DNA from: Flavobacteriales bacterium
GTDB lineage: Bacteria > Bacteroidota > Bacteroidia > Flavobacteriales > Flavobacteriaceae
DNA: 64,000 bases
Reading direction: 5' to 3'
NCBI GenBank assembly: GCA_026993355.1
Contig: JALWTX010000008.1
Span: 62,001-126,000 of the forward strand
Of the stretch, positions 53,489 through 61,166 are shown in pieces. The notes beneath the pieces are model-generated. The model saw only the letters and a program-made list of their open reading frames with translations, had not been told where the DNA came from and did not search any database. Position 1 is the first letter of the stretch. Every line of letters starts with the position of its first letter. Made by a program: the position numbers and the translations under genes.

Positions 53489-54148
53489 TTAGTGTTTGCA
53501 AAAATCCATTACATCTTCAAAATTACTTTCAACAATGTCTTGTAAATCAGCATTAGAATTGGCATTAATTCTTATTACACCATCAGCATCAACAGTAGCT
53601 GTAGAGAAATCAACTCCACTGAATAAACTTGGCAGGTCAATTTGTAAAGCAAAAGTTACAATATCGCCAGGATCTACAGATACGCCATCAGGATTTTCAA
53701 TTTTGAATTCGGCATCAACTTTTGAGGTGAATTCAAATTGAAAATCAACCCCGGCGACAGTTGCTGTTCCGTTAATTTCTAAGGAATTGCCGGTGGGCAA
53801 GACATTGTCAAACTTTACTTTGAGTTTGTGGTAAACACCGGGTTCAATTTCGACCGTTGGTAAGGGCGGCGTACTGGTGCCGGTTAAGATATCAAAACTA
53901 TAGTTACCTTTGTATTTATAATCCTGATCATCTCCATTCATTTCTCTTTCAAATTTTACTTTTTTAACACCGACCACGGCTTTGCTAAAGGTAAAACTTA
54001 CGGGAGCAGGCACTCTGCTAAAACTTCTAGCTGCCGTACTTTGGTCGGTAATCGTAAAATTAGCTTCGGCTGTTTGCGGGTCTTTTTTACAACTTGACAA
54101 AGCAGTTAAGACCAATAGGACAGTTAATAATTTAAGTGTTGTTTTCAT
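53489..54148 (-). CDS. DUF4382-like lipoprotein
   Basis: A 219-residue lipoprotein. The signal peptide ends in LSSC, with C20 followed by KKDPQ. The mature protein has a beta-rich domain in the style of DUF4382: VVGVKKVKFEREMNGDDQDY, SFDILTG and VEIEPGVYHKLKVKFDNV. A second beta-rich part follows (VDPGDIVTFALQIDLPSLF). The function is unknown; such proteins are usually surface or periplasmic. It lies 44 bases after the repeat lipoprotein gene and both may respond to the ECF-type element upstream. It ends in a CKH tail (DFCKH). Confidence 0.75.
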   Translation of the reverse strand: MKTTLKLLTVLLVLTALSSCKKDPQTAEANFTITDQSTAARSFSRVPAPVSFTFSKAVVGVKKVKFEREMNGDDQDYKYKGNYSFDILTGTSTPPLPTVEIEPGVYHKLKVKFDNVLPTGNSLEINGTATVAGVDFQFEFTSKVDAEFKIENPDGVSVDPGDIVTFALQIDLPSLFSGVDFSTATVDADGVIRINANSNADLQDIVESNFEDVMDFCKH

Positions 54149-54192
54149 GGTATTTAATTTTTAGGGTTTATATTTAATTTTTATGTTTTTAA

Positions 54193-55266
54193 TTAGGGAC
54201 AATTGCTTTTTAATTTCATTTTATTATGATCGTCTATACTTAATTTCAGTTTTTTCTCTTGCGTGTCATTTTCTATTTTTTCGACCTGCCAATTGCCTGA
54301 TAGATCCGCAAGACCGGTTATATTTATTTGCAAGACAATTTGATTGCCGGATTGTTGGGCTTGCCATTGGCCAATATATGTTTGACTGTTGTAAGTTACA
54401 TTTAAGGTGCCATTGCTTAAAAAGTGTAAATAATAATTTTCATAATTGTCGCTTAAGTCTGTATTGTTTCTATCCAACTCGTCAATCCACCAATTAGGGC
54501 AAGCGGTTAATATACCCGTTATTAATTGCGTCGTACAACCTGTACAGTCGTCATCATGATAATCGTTATCGTCATCTTCATCACAGTCATCTTGGTGTTG
54601 TTCGATAGCTTGTGATAATTCTTGTAGGTTGTGAAGGCTTATTTCACTGCCATCGGCAAGTTTTAAGGCAATTGGAAACTGAAAATTTAATACATCATGA
54701 TCGTCTAAATGTGCTAAAACATGATGCAGTTCTTCATCGTTATTAACCGTTATTTCACGTGTTTGTTCCGTAATAGTATTAAAAATTTGGAGGCTTAACG
54801 GATAGACAAAATCAACACATTCAATATCATCATCCGGTTCATTTTCATCGGTAGATTGAGCTACATAGGCGTCAAATTCTGCTTGATTATGCACAACGAC
54901 CTCTGTGTAATCAGGTAAAATTAAAGTAACGGGAAAAACAATTTGAATAGTATCCACATCAAAATCTGATTGGTCTAATATATTTTCAACTTGTGCCAAA
55001 TCATCTTTGGTGTGAATGGTAATGGTTTGCCCGTTTACAATAACTGTATAGGGCATTTTAATACTTATATTATTGGCTTTGTCAATGATATTGTCAAATG
55101 AACCATCATGTAAAGTGACCTCTTTAATCAGTTGAGCTGTTTTACTACCGGCTGTAATTCCTTGATTATTTTCACTTGTCTCATTTATAACCACTTCTTT
55201 ACGGCAAGAAATGGTGATCAAGCTTAAAATCAAAAGAGCCATAAGTATTTTGATTGTTTTGTTCAT
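54193..55266 (-). CDS. repeat lipoprotein with acidic linker and lipocalin-like C-terminus
   Basis: About 357 residues. The start ATG at 55266 gives a lipoprotein signal ending in TISC (C21). Four related units follow at about 67-98, 107-138, 151-188 and 193-225. Each has an (F/Y/M)P-x-(T/S/A)-hydrophobic start and a (T/N)xx(D/E)L-type helix (such as MPYTVIVNGQTITIHTKDDL and FPIALKLADGSEISLHNLQE). An acidic linker at 226-240 (DDCDEDDDNDYHDDDC) could bind calcium or another metal. The C-terminal 110 residues look lipocalin-like (YLHFLSNGTLNVTYNSQTYI, QIVLQINITGLAD). Two Cys pairs lie after the linker (CTGC). It is the gene directly downstream of the minus-strand copy of the 30-nt element, divergent from the sigma gene. 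Function unknown. Confidence 0.8.
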   Translation of the reverse strand: MNKTIKILMALLILSLITISCRKEVVINETSENNQGITAGSKTAQLIKEVTLHDGSFDNIIDKANNISIKMPYTVIVNGQTITIHTKDDLAQVENILDQSDFDVDTIQIVFPVTLILPDYTEVVVHNQAEFDAYVAQSTDENEPDDDIECVDFVYPLSLQIFNTITEQTREITVNNDEELHHVLAHLDDHDVLNFQFPIALKLADGSEISLHNLQELSQAIEQHQDDCDEDDDNDYHDDDCTGCTTQLITGILTACPNWWIDELDRNNTDLSDNYENYYLHFLSNGTLNVTYNSQTYIGQWQAQQSGNQIVLQINITGLADLSGNWQVEKIENDTQEKKLKLSIDDHNKMKLKSNCP

Positions 55267-55293
55267 AGCAGCATTTTTGGGCGTTTTATTATA

Positions 55294-55323
55294 AAACAAC
55301 TCAAACGCAAAAACTCCTGAAAA
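55294..55323 (-). promoter_or_regulatory. 30-nt ECF-type element, copy upstream of the repeat lipoprotein gene
   Basis: Read on the minus strand, TTTTCAGGAGTTTT (55323-55310), 8 bases, then AGTTGTTT (55301-55294), followed by TATAATA. The same bases and spacing occur at 55927-55956 on the plus strand before fecR. It is followed by 27 bases to the ATG at 55266. I read GGAGTTTT as a -35-like and TATAATA as a -10-like region (inference). Confidence 0.7.
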
Positions 55324-55351
55324 AAATTATTTTATTTTGAAATTATTTTAA

Positions 55352-55394
55352 AACTTACTTTAACTTACTTCAAGTTAAAAAGTTTTTATCTTTG
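55352..55394 (+). promoter_or_regulatory. direct repeats and promoter of the ECF sigma gene
   Basis: AACTTACTT occurs twice (55352-55360 and 55362-55370) with exact 10-base periodicity, then CAAGTT, then TATCTTTG at 55387-55394 as a -7 box, 28 bases before the sigma ATG. Repeats on one helix face just upstream of a promoter suggest an operator, or a -35 region read by an ECF factor. Confidence 0.55.
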
Positions 55395-55422
55395 TAAAGT
55401 AATTTATACATTATATTATATA

Positions 55423-55926
55423 ATGAAAAACCTTTGTGTCGAAAGAATCTTTGAAGCTGTCTATAAAAAATTGTCCGGTGATTTGTATAATTTTCTGTAT
55501 TATAAGTATGGTAATCATGACGAAATAGCCGATGTGGTCCAAGAATCTTTTGTGAAGTTGTGGCAAAATTGTAAAAAGGTACTCCCCGAAAAAGCCCGTG
55601 GATTTTTATTTAAGGTTGCCAAAAATCAAATGCTTAATAAGTTTAAACACGACAAAGTGGTGTTAAATTATCAACAAAAGCTGACTGATAAAGTTGAGCA
55701 TAGAAACCCAGAATATCTTTTGGAAGAAGCCCAATTTTATCAAAAATATCAGCAGGCTTTGGGTAAATTAACCGATGAACAACGGGTCGCTTTTTTGTTG
55801 AATAAAGTGGAAGGAAAAAAACATAAAGAAATTGCCGAAATGCTCAATGTTACTCAAAAAGTAGTAGAATATAGAATTTACAGTGCTTTTAAAATTATTA
55901 AGAAAGAAATACAAGAATTGAAATAA
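55423..55926 (+). CDS. ECF-type RNA polymerase sigma factor
   Basis: A 167-residue sigma-70 family factor with only regions 2 and 4. Region 2 runs from about residue 8 to 75, with core-binding YKYGNHDEIADVVQESFVKL and the -10-reading KLWQNCKKVLPEKARGFLFK. Region 4 is about 110-160, with LTDEQRVAFLLNKVEGKKHK and the helix-turn-helix EIAEMLNVTQKVVEYRIYSA. Position upstream of a FecR anti-sigma and a TonB receptor with STN domain makes it a FecI-type factor driven from the cell surface. The two 30-nt elements flanking it suggest that it activates fecR and the divergent lipoprotein gene. The gene ends 52 bases before fecR. Confidence 0.93.
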   Translation: MKNLCVERIFEAVYKKLSGDLYNFLYYKYGNHDEIADVVQESFVKLWQNCKKVLPEKARGFLFKVAKNQMLNKFKHDKVVLNYQQKLTDKVEHRNPEYLLEEAQFYQKYQQALGKLTDEQRVAFLLNKVEGKKHKEIAEMLNVTQKVVEYRIYSAFKIIKKEIQELK

Positions 55927-55956
55927 TTTTCAGGAGTTTTGTAACTTAAGTTGTTT
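55927..55956 (+). promoter_or_regulatory. 30-nt ECF-type element, copy upstream of fecR
   Basis: TTTTCAGGAGTTTT (55927-55940), 8 bases, AGTTGTTT (55949-55956), then AGTATATAA. It begins one base after the sigma stop codon and lies 22 bases before the fecR ATG. Its 8-base spacer overlaps a palindrome, AACTTAAGTT (55943-55952). The match to 55294-55323 is 22 fixed bases plus 2 spacer bases in 30. Confidence 0.7.
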
Positions 55957-55978
55957 AGTATATAAGAATATCTGTCAA

Positions 55979-56881
55979 ATGGACAAAGAAAATTTAATTT
56001 ATAAATGGCTTAATGGTCAGTTAACCGGAGAGGAAAAGAAGGCTTTTGAACAATTGCCGGATTACGATTTGAATGTGAAAATTATAGAGGGGGCTAAACG
56101 TTTTAAAGCGCCCGAATTTCCAGTTGAAAAAAAATATACGGAATTAAAATCCCGTTTAAAACACTATAAGAATGAAAGTCAATATTTTAACCCGGTTTGG
56201 CTTTATCGTATGGCAGCTATTTTTATAATTGCTTTAACGGCTTACTTTTATATCCAATCCAATACAGTTGAAATAAAAACCTTAGCTTTTGAAAAAAAAC
56301 AAGTAGTGCTACCCGATGCTTCCATAGTTTGGCTTAATGCTCATTCAAAATTAACATACAATAAATTTTTATGGCACCTAAAACGACAATTAAAAATGTC
56401 CGGCGATGCTTTTTTTAAAGTGACCAAAGGCTCACGCTTTGATGTACATACCCCATCCGGTATCGTTAGCGTGGTAGGGACTGAATTTGAAGTAAAAGCA
56501 GGGACTGAAATTTTTGAAGTGCGATGTTTTGAAGGGGTTGTAAAAGTTAAAATTCATAAAAAAACAGTCGTGTTAACCCATGGTGAAGCTTTGCAGGCCA
56601 CTCATAAGCAAATTCAAAAAATACCGGTTTTACAACCCAAACCTGAATGGCTTGACAACGATGATCAATTTAAAAGTGTTCCTTTGTCAACAGTGCTGCA
56701 AGCAATAGAAAAACAATATAAGGTGAAAATCAAAACACAAGATATTGATACCAATCAATTATATACGGGTGCTTTTGCGCGTCATGATTTAAAATTGGCA
56801 CTTAAAGCCCTTGTAGAAGCCTTCGGATTGACCTATCGTTATGATGAAACACATAAAATTGTGCTGATCAGTGCCAATTAA
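55979..56881 (+). CDS. FecR-type anti-sigma/transducer protein
   Basis: A 300-residue inner-membrane protein that holds and releases the ECF sigma factor. The N-terminal cytoplasmic part (about 1-65) is followed by one membrane span (YRMAAIFIIALTAYFYI, about 77-95). Next is the FecR core (QVVLPDASIVWLNAHSKLTY, GDAFFKVTKGSRFDVHTPSG, VVGTEFEVKAGTEIFEV, EGVVKVKIHKKTVVLTHGEA). The C-terminal domain (about 225-300, VPLSTVLQAIEKQYKVKIKT) is of the DUF4974 type found in Bacteroidota. It overlaps the TonB receptor gene by 11 bases, so the two are coupled. Confidence 0.93.
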   Translation: MDKENLIYKWLNGQLTGEEKKAFEQLPDYDLNVKIIEGAKRFKAPEFPVEKKYTELKSRLKHYKNESQYFNPVWLYRMAAIFIIALTAYFYIQSNTVEIKTLAFEKKQVVLPDASIVWLNAHSKLTYNKFLWHLKRQLKMSGDAFFKVTKGSRFDVHTPSGIVSVVGTEFEVKAGTEIFEVRCFEGVVKVKIHKKTVVLTHGEALQATHKQIQKIPVLQPKPEWLDNDDQFKSVPLSTVLQAIEKQYKVKIKTQDIDTNQLYTGAFARHDLKLALKALVEAFGLTYRYDETHKIVLISAN

Positions 56882-59396
56882 GCGGGAATATTATTTATTA
56901 TGGGTCTTATTTTTATATTTGGCTTATGCGGGGCATGCACAGTCAAAGCAATTAGATTTACTGCCATTAAAAACGGTTTTATCACAATTAGAGCAAAAAT
57001 TCAATTGTCGCTTTACTTATGCCGATGCCGTAGTCGACCCTATTTATGTGCCCTCTATTCCTCAAACTTTGTCTTTAAAATTAAGTCTGCAATTTTTGCA
57101 TAAATACAGTGGTTTAGATTTTAAGCCTTTATCGGACAATCAAATTGTAATTGCCTTGCCAAAATCCACTTTTATATTTTGTGGTTATATTTTAGAAGAA
57201 CAAACTAAAATACCGGTAGCTTCAGCCCTTGTTGACATAAACGGAAAATTTGTTAAAACAGATAACCATGGCTATTTTATTATCCGCTTACATCAAAAAA
57301 ATGCAGAATTGAAGGTGCGTCATCCTGCCTTTTACCGGATTTCCAAGCATATAGTAGCTAAGCAAAATAAAAAATGTCTAACCCTATATTTAACGCCAAA
57401 GTTAAATCTTCTTTCGACTGTTTTTTTGCATAATCTGATGGCCAAAGGTATTTATAAGGAGACAAATGGTGCCACGAGTATCAATCTTCATAAATTCGGC
57501 ATTTTACCGGGCTTAATAGAACCTGATGTATTACAAACCTTACAAGCCTTACCGGCTGTAGAAAGCGTTTACGAAAAGGTGTCAAATATCAATATAAGAG
57601 GTGGTACAAATGACCAAAATCTAATTCTTTGGGATGGGATTCGTCTTTATCAAACAGGACATTTTTTTGGATTAATTACAGCCATAAATCCACTTATGGT
57701 CCATAAAGTATCTTTAATAGAAAATGCAACGCCTGCCATATATACCAATGCCGTTTCAGGTACCATATTAATGAATTCGAAAAAACAAATGCCACAAAAA
57801 ATGAGGGCGAAAGCCGGCGTAAATTTTATTAATACAGATATATGGTTCAGCCTGCCGGTAGGTAAAACTTCTGCACTGGAAATAAGCGGACGCAAAGCTA
57901 TCAGTCCTTGGGTGCAAACGCCTGCTTATGCACAATATTACCGTCGCATTTTACAAAATACCGAAGTAACCAATCAGAGTTTGTCTAATGGCGAAGCGCA
58001 TATCAATTTTGATTTTTATGATTTCTCTCTTAAATACCAATTCAGGCCTTCCCACAAAAATTTTTGGCGCCTTAACTTCATGTATATAGCTGATAATTTT
58101 CAATTTAATAAACAAGCGGTTTTGGCCGGAATCAATCAAAATAAAGAAGGCGAATTGTTACAAAAAAATATGGCCGAAGGCCTTTTTTGGCAACATAAAT
58201 GGCGAGCAAAACTTACAAGCTATTTTCAAATTTATGAAACCGACTACCAACTAAAAGCACTTCATAATGATTTAGCATCCGGTAAAATTTTGCAACAAGC
58301 CAATGCCGTTTCAGAAACCTCCGTTAAGGCTTGGACAACTTACGATCTAAAGCCGCATTTGTTATGGACCAATGGCTACCATTTTATTGAAAATGGCACG
58401 AGTAATTTGACACAACTCAATCAGCCGAGGATTTTGAGTTACAGACGTGAAGTAATGCGGATGCATAGTTTATTTTCTCAAATGGATGCGGGATTAATAG
58501 GCCAAAAAATCAAATTATCATTGGCACTGCGTTATAATTACTTAGAAAAATTTAAGCAATTCTTTTGGTCTCCGCGTTTTCATTTAAATTATAAATTTAA
58601 TTCATCATGGCATTTTACTTTTTCTGCTGAATTGAAACAGCAATTTATATCGCAGATCATCAATTTTCAAACAGACTTTTTAGGGATTGAAAAAAGGAGA
58701 TGGCGTTTATCCAATGGCCGGAATGTTCCGGTTATAAGAAGTGAAAATATTTCTGCCGGACTGGCTTATAAACACCATGGCTGGCTGTTTAATGCCGAAA
58801 TTTATCATAAAAAAGTAAAGAATATTACGACCCAAAGTCAAGGTTTTGTTAATCAATATATCTATACCCAAGTTATTGGCGATTACGACGTGTCCGGTTT
58901 TGAAGTTTTGTTAAATAAACGAACCAAACAATTTAGTGTTTGGGCTGCTTATGCATATATGCACAATTATTATTTTTTTCCGGATTTGACAGAGAAACAT
59001 TTTCCTAATAATTGGGCCTTAAAACACCGGTTGACATCGGGAATTAGTTATCAAAACCGAAATTTTCAAACCAGTATCGGACTAAATTGGCACACCGGCA
59101 AACCAACAACGCTACCCATACCTGCACAAGCCGTTATAGCAAACCAAATAAATTTTGACAGGGCTAATGCTGCGCTTCTCCCTGATTATTTACGGATTGA
59201 TTGGTCAGCAAATTATCATTTTAATATGACTAAAAATGTTAAAATGGAACTTGGAGCTTCTATTTGGAATTTGACTAATCGTAAAAATATTTTGAGCAAA
59301 TATTATGTTTTGGACAGCAATCAAACCTTAATTGAATATCAACAAAAATCTTTAAGATTGACTCCTAATTTAAGTATTCGTTTGGTTTTAAATTAA
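56871..59396 (+). CDS. TonB-dependent receptor with STN signalling domain
   Basis: An 841-residue outer-membrane receptor. A signal peptide (about 1-24, ending GHAQ) leads to an STN domain (about 28-90: LPLKTVLSQLEQKFNCRFTY, QTLSLKLSLQFLHKYSGLDF), which transmits ligand binding to FecR. A carboxypeptidase-regulatory-like domain (about 95-175), a plug (ALPAVESVYEKVSNINIRGG, AIYTNAVSGTILMNSKKQ) and a C-terminal barrel ending SIRLVLN follow. The start codon is GTG, inside the end of fecR. No SusD partner is adjacent, so this is not a standard glycan utilisation pair. The ligand is unknown; siderophore-like or other chelate uptake fits the FecIRA type. Confidence 0.92.
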   Translation: MPIKREYYLLWVLFLYLAYAGHAQSKQLDLLPLKTVLSQLEQKFNCRFTYADAVVDPIYVPSIPQTLSLKLSLQFLHKYSGLDFKPLSDNQIVIALPKSTFIFCGYILEEQTKIPVASALVDINGKFVKTDNHGYFIIRLHQKNAELKVRHPAFYRISKHIVAKQNKKCLTLYLTPKLNLLSTVFLHNLMAKGIYKETNGATSINLHKFGILPGLIEPDVLQTLQALPAVESVYEKVSNINIRGGTNDQNLILWDGIRLYQTGHFFGLITAINPLMVHKVSLIENATPAIYTNAVSGTILMNSKKQMPQKMRAKAGVNFINTDIWFSLPVGKTSALEISGRKAISPWVQTPAYAQYYRRILQNTEVTNQSLSNGEAHINFDFYDFSLKYQFRPSHKNFWRLNFMYIADNFQFNKQAVLAGINQNKEGELLQKNMAEGLFWQHKWRAKLTSYFQIYETDYQLKALHNDLASGKILQQANAVSETSVKAWTTYDLKPHLLWTNGYHFIENGTSNLTQLNQPRILSYRREVMRMHSLFSQMDAGLIGQKIKLSLALRYNYLEKFKQFFWSPRFHLNYKFNSSWHFTFSAELKQQFISQIINFQTDFLGIEKRRWRLSNGRNVPVIRSENISAGLAYKHHGWLFNAEIYHKKVKNITTQSQGFVNQYIYTQVIGDYDVSGFEVLLNKRTKQFSVWAAYAYMHNYYFFPDLTEKHFPNNWALKHRLTSGISYQNRNFQTSIGLNWHTGKPTTLPIPAQAVIANQINFDRANAALLPDYLRIDWSANYHFNMTKNVKMELGASIWNLTNRKNILSKYYVLDSNQTLIEYQQKSLRLTPNLSIRLVLN

Positions 59397-60187
59397 GCCT
59401 TTATTAAGGCTGAGATGCCTGAAACAAAATCTTCAAACCGGCTGTATTTTTGGCCGATATACCATGTTTTTAAACCCATTTTTTCGGCATTTTTTCCGGT
59501 GTAAGGACCAAAACAGGCAATTTTGAATTGGTTTATTTTATCCGGACCAAAATACTTTAGCATGACTGCTATTTCGGCTGTGCTGGTAAAAGTAATTATG
59601 TCAATTTCTTTATGGGCAATCAGGTTGGAAAGTTCTTTATTGGTCGACAGATTTTGTGCTTCTGTCATATATCCTTGTATTTTTATAGTTTTAAGCCTGA
59701 GAGCAGAAAGTGCTTTTATAAAATCCGGAATAACATTTGGTTCTGGTACGCCTATAACTTTAGGGGCTACCACTAAAATAGGCTTTTTAGGTTGTGTTTC
59801 AAGTTGTTTAAAATAACGGACAAGTCCATTTGGCCCGGTTTCCTCCGGCTCGGCAGCAACTTTCAGATTGTACTTATTTTTTAAATAAACTTGATCTTTA
59901 CCTAAGGCATAAAAATTAATCCTTTCTAAATTTCCAGATTGACCAGTGTCAGCACAGGCTTTGAAAAAAGCATCAATTGCTGTCCGGCTGGGAAGGATAA
60001 TATCCTCAAAATCATTTATATTTTTAAAGATAGAGTGTAATGAACTTAAATCTTTGGGCACATAAGTTTTAATGGCCGGATATTCAAGGGCTATCCCTTT
60101 GTTATTCCTGATTAATCGGGCTAAATTTTGACCGTAAATTGCCGGTGCCGTTACCAAAATTTTTTTTCCATCCAATTGATTATTCAT
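59393..60187 (-). CDS. hemD: uroporphyrinogen-III synthase
   Basis: HemD closes hydroxymethylbilane to uroporphyrinogen III in heme and siroheme synthesis. The 264-residue product has the two-lobed family layout: KKILVTAPAIYGQNLARLIR at the start, INDFEDIILPSRTAIDAFFK for the first lobe, and IDIITFTSTAEIAVMLKYFG plus KIACFGPYTGKNAEKMGLKT in the second lobe. HemD is poorly conserved, so the call rests on these short blocks. I prefer the ATG at 60187 to the GTG at 60196; both overlap the end of the arginine-deiminase-like gene. Its TAA stop shares TTAA with the stop of the convergent receptor gene. Confidence 0.85.
   Translation of the reverse strand: MNNQLDGKKILVTAPAIYGQNLARLIRNNKGIALEYPAIKTYVPKDLSSLHSIFKNINDFEDIILPSRTAIDAFFKACADTGQSGNLERINFYALGKDQVYLKNKYNLKVAAEPEETGPNGLVRYFKQLETQPKKPILVVAPKVIGVPEPNVIPDFIKALSALRLKTIKIQGYMTEAQNLSTNKELSNLIAHKEIDIITFTSTAEIAVMLKYFGPDKINQFKIACFGPYTGKNAEKMGLKTWYIGQKYSRFEDFVSGISALIKA
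59396..59411. terminator. short hairpin at the convergent receptor/hemD junction
   Basis: AGCCTT (59396-59401) and AAGGCT (59406-59411) form a 6-bp stem directly at the overlapping stop codons. It is weak and lies within the hemD coding end. Confidence 0.45.
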
Positions 60188-61106
60188 TTTTGGCACGTTG
60201 CAAAGGTAAAGTTGAACAACGAAGCAAGCCTTCTTGTTTGGCTATTTCCTTATAGGGGACTTCTTCAACCGTAAAACCTTGTTCTTTTAACCAATTGTTT
60301 AAGCGTTTATTATGTTTTTCCGATACAACTATGTTTGGTGAAATTGAAAAAACATTGGCATACATATCATACATTTCGTCTTTATTGATATGAAATAAAT
60401 TTTCTTCACCAAATAAATCCACTAAAAAACGGTATTGCGCCGGTTCTAAAAAGCCTTCTTTATGAATAATGGCTTTATCGTAGCCTACAGGCTGAAAAAC
60501 ACAGTCCAAATGCAAAGCATTTTCTCTGGGGTCGGTGTTTGATTTTTTTAAGTCAAATGGCACAACTTGTTTATGCGGAAAGGTTTTCTGTAAAAAATCA
60601 ACAGCAGCAGCATTGGTCCGGGCTGTAATATAGTCCGGATAATCAGGGCGTCTGTAAGTACCGACAAAAATATATTTTCCCCAAGGCATCACATCACCGC
60701 CTTCAATATGTACTTCTTCCGGCGGTTGTACAATTTTTTGCTGATCAAATTGTGATAAAATACCTTCAATAGCTTGAAACTCCGCTTCTCTATCAGGCAA
60801 AATATTGGATTTGATAAAGGTGTCATCTATCACAAAACCAATATCACGGGTAAAAATTTGGTTGACATTTTCTAATAATTCCGGCCGGTAAACCTGAACA
60901 CCATGTTTTTTTAAAACTTGTTCAAATGCAGCCATTTCATTGACCATATCTTTTTCTTTGGGGTAAGTGCCGGCAAGCACATGCTCCCGGGATTTAGGAT
61001 CGTAGCATTGTTCGGGTGTTGGCATGGGGCCGGGTGAGTCGGCACGCCCTAAGATGACACTTTTTAAAGGAGAAACTTCGTCTTTTATATGAAATTGTTT
61101 AGCCAT
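60180..61106 (-). CDS. arginine-deiminase/DDAH-like amidino hydrolase
   Basis: A 308-residue enzyme of the guanidino-group-modifying superfamily. Catalytic residues are E135 and D138 in VHIEGGDVMPW, H199 in ENALHLDCVF, and nucleophile C297 in GLLRCSTLPL. The N-terminus (HIKDEVSPLKSVILGRADSP) and NILPDREAEF are typical of the Bacteroidota group variously named dimethylarginine dimethylaminohydrolase, arginine deiminase or amidinotransferase. It should hydrolyse arginine or a derivative to citrulline and ammonia or an amine. Substrate choice is not readable from motifs. No ornithine or carbamate genes are adjacent. The gene overlaps hemD by 8 bases. Confidence 0.88.
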   Translation of the reverse strand: MAKQFHIKDEVSPLKSVILGRADSPGPMPTPEQCYDPKSREHVLAGTYPKEKDMVNEMAAFEQVLKKHGVQVYRPELLENVNQIFTRDIGFVIDDTFIKSNILPDREAEFQAIEGILSQFDQQKIVQPPEEVHIEGGDVMPWGKYIFVGTYRRPDYPDYITARTNAAAVDFLQKTFPHKQVVPFDLKKSNTDPRENALHLDCVFQPVGYDKAIIHKEGFLEPAQYRFLVDLFGEENLFHINKDEMYDMYANVFSISPNIVVSEKHNKRLNNWLKEQGFTVEEVPYKEIAKQEGLLRCSTLPLQRAKNE

Positions 61107-61166
61107 TTTTCTATTTTTTATTGTTAATAATAGGTGATTTATGTTTGTTCCTCAAGAATTTTTAGG

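Noticed and set aside
56871-59396. SusC of a polysaccharide utilisation locus
   Set aside because: No SusD-like gene is adjacent, the protein is shorter than typical SusC (about 1000 residues), and no glycoside hydrolase is nearby.
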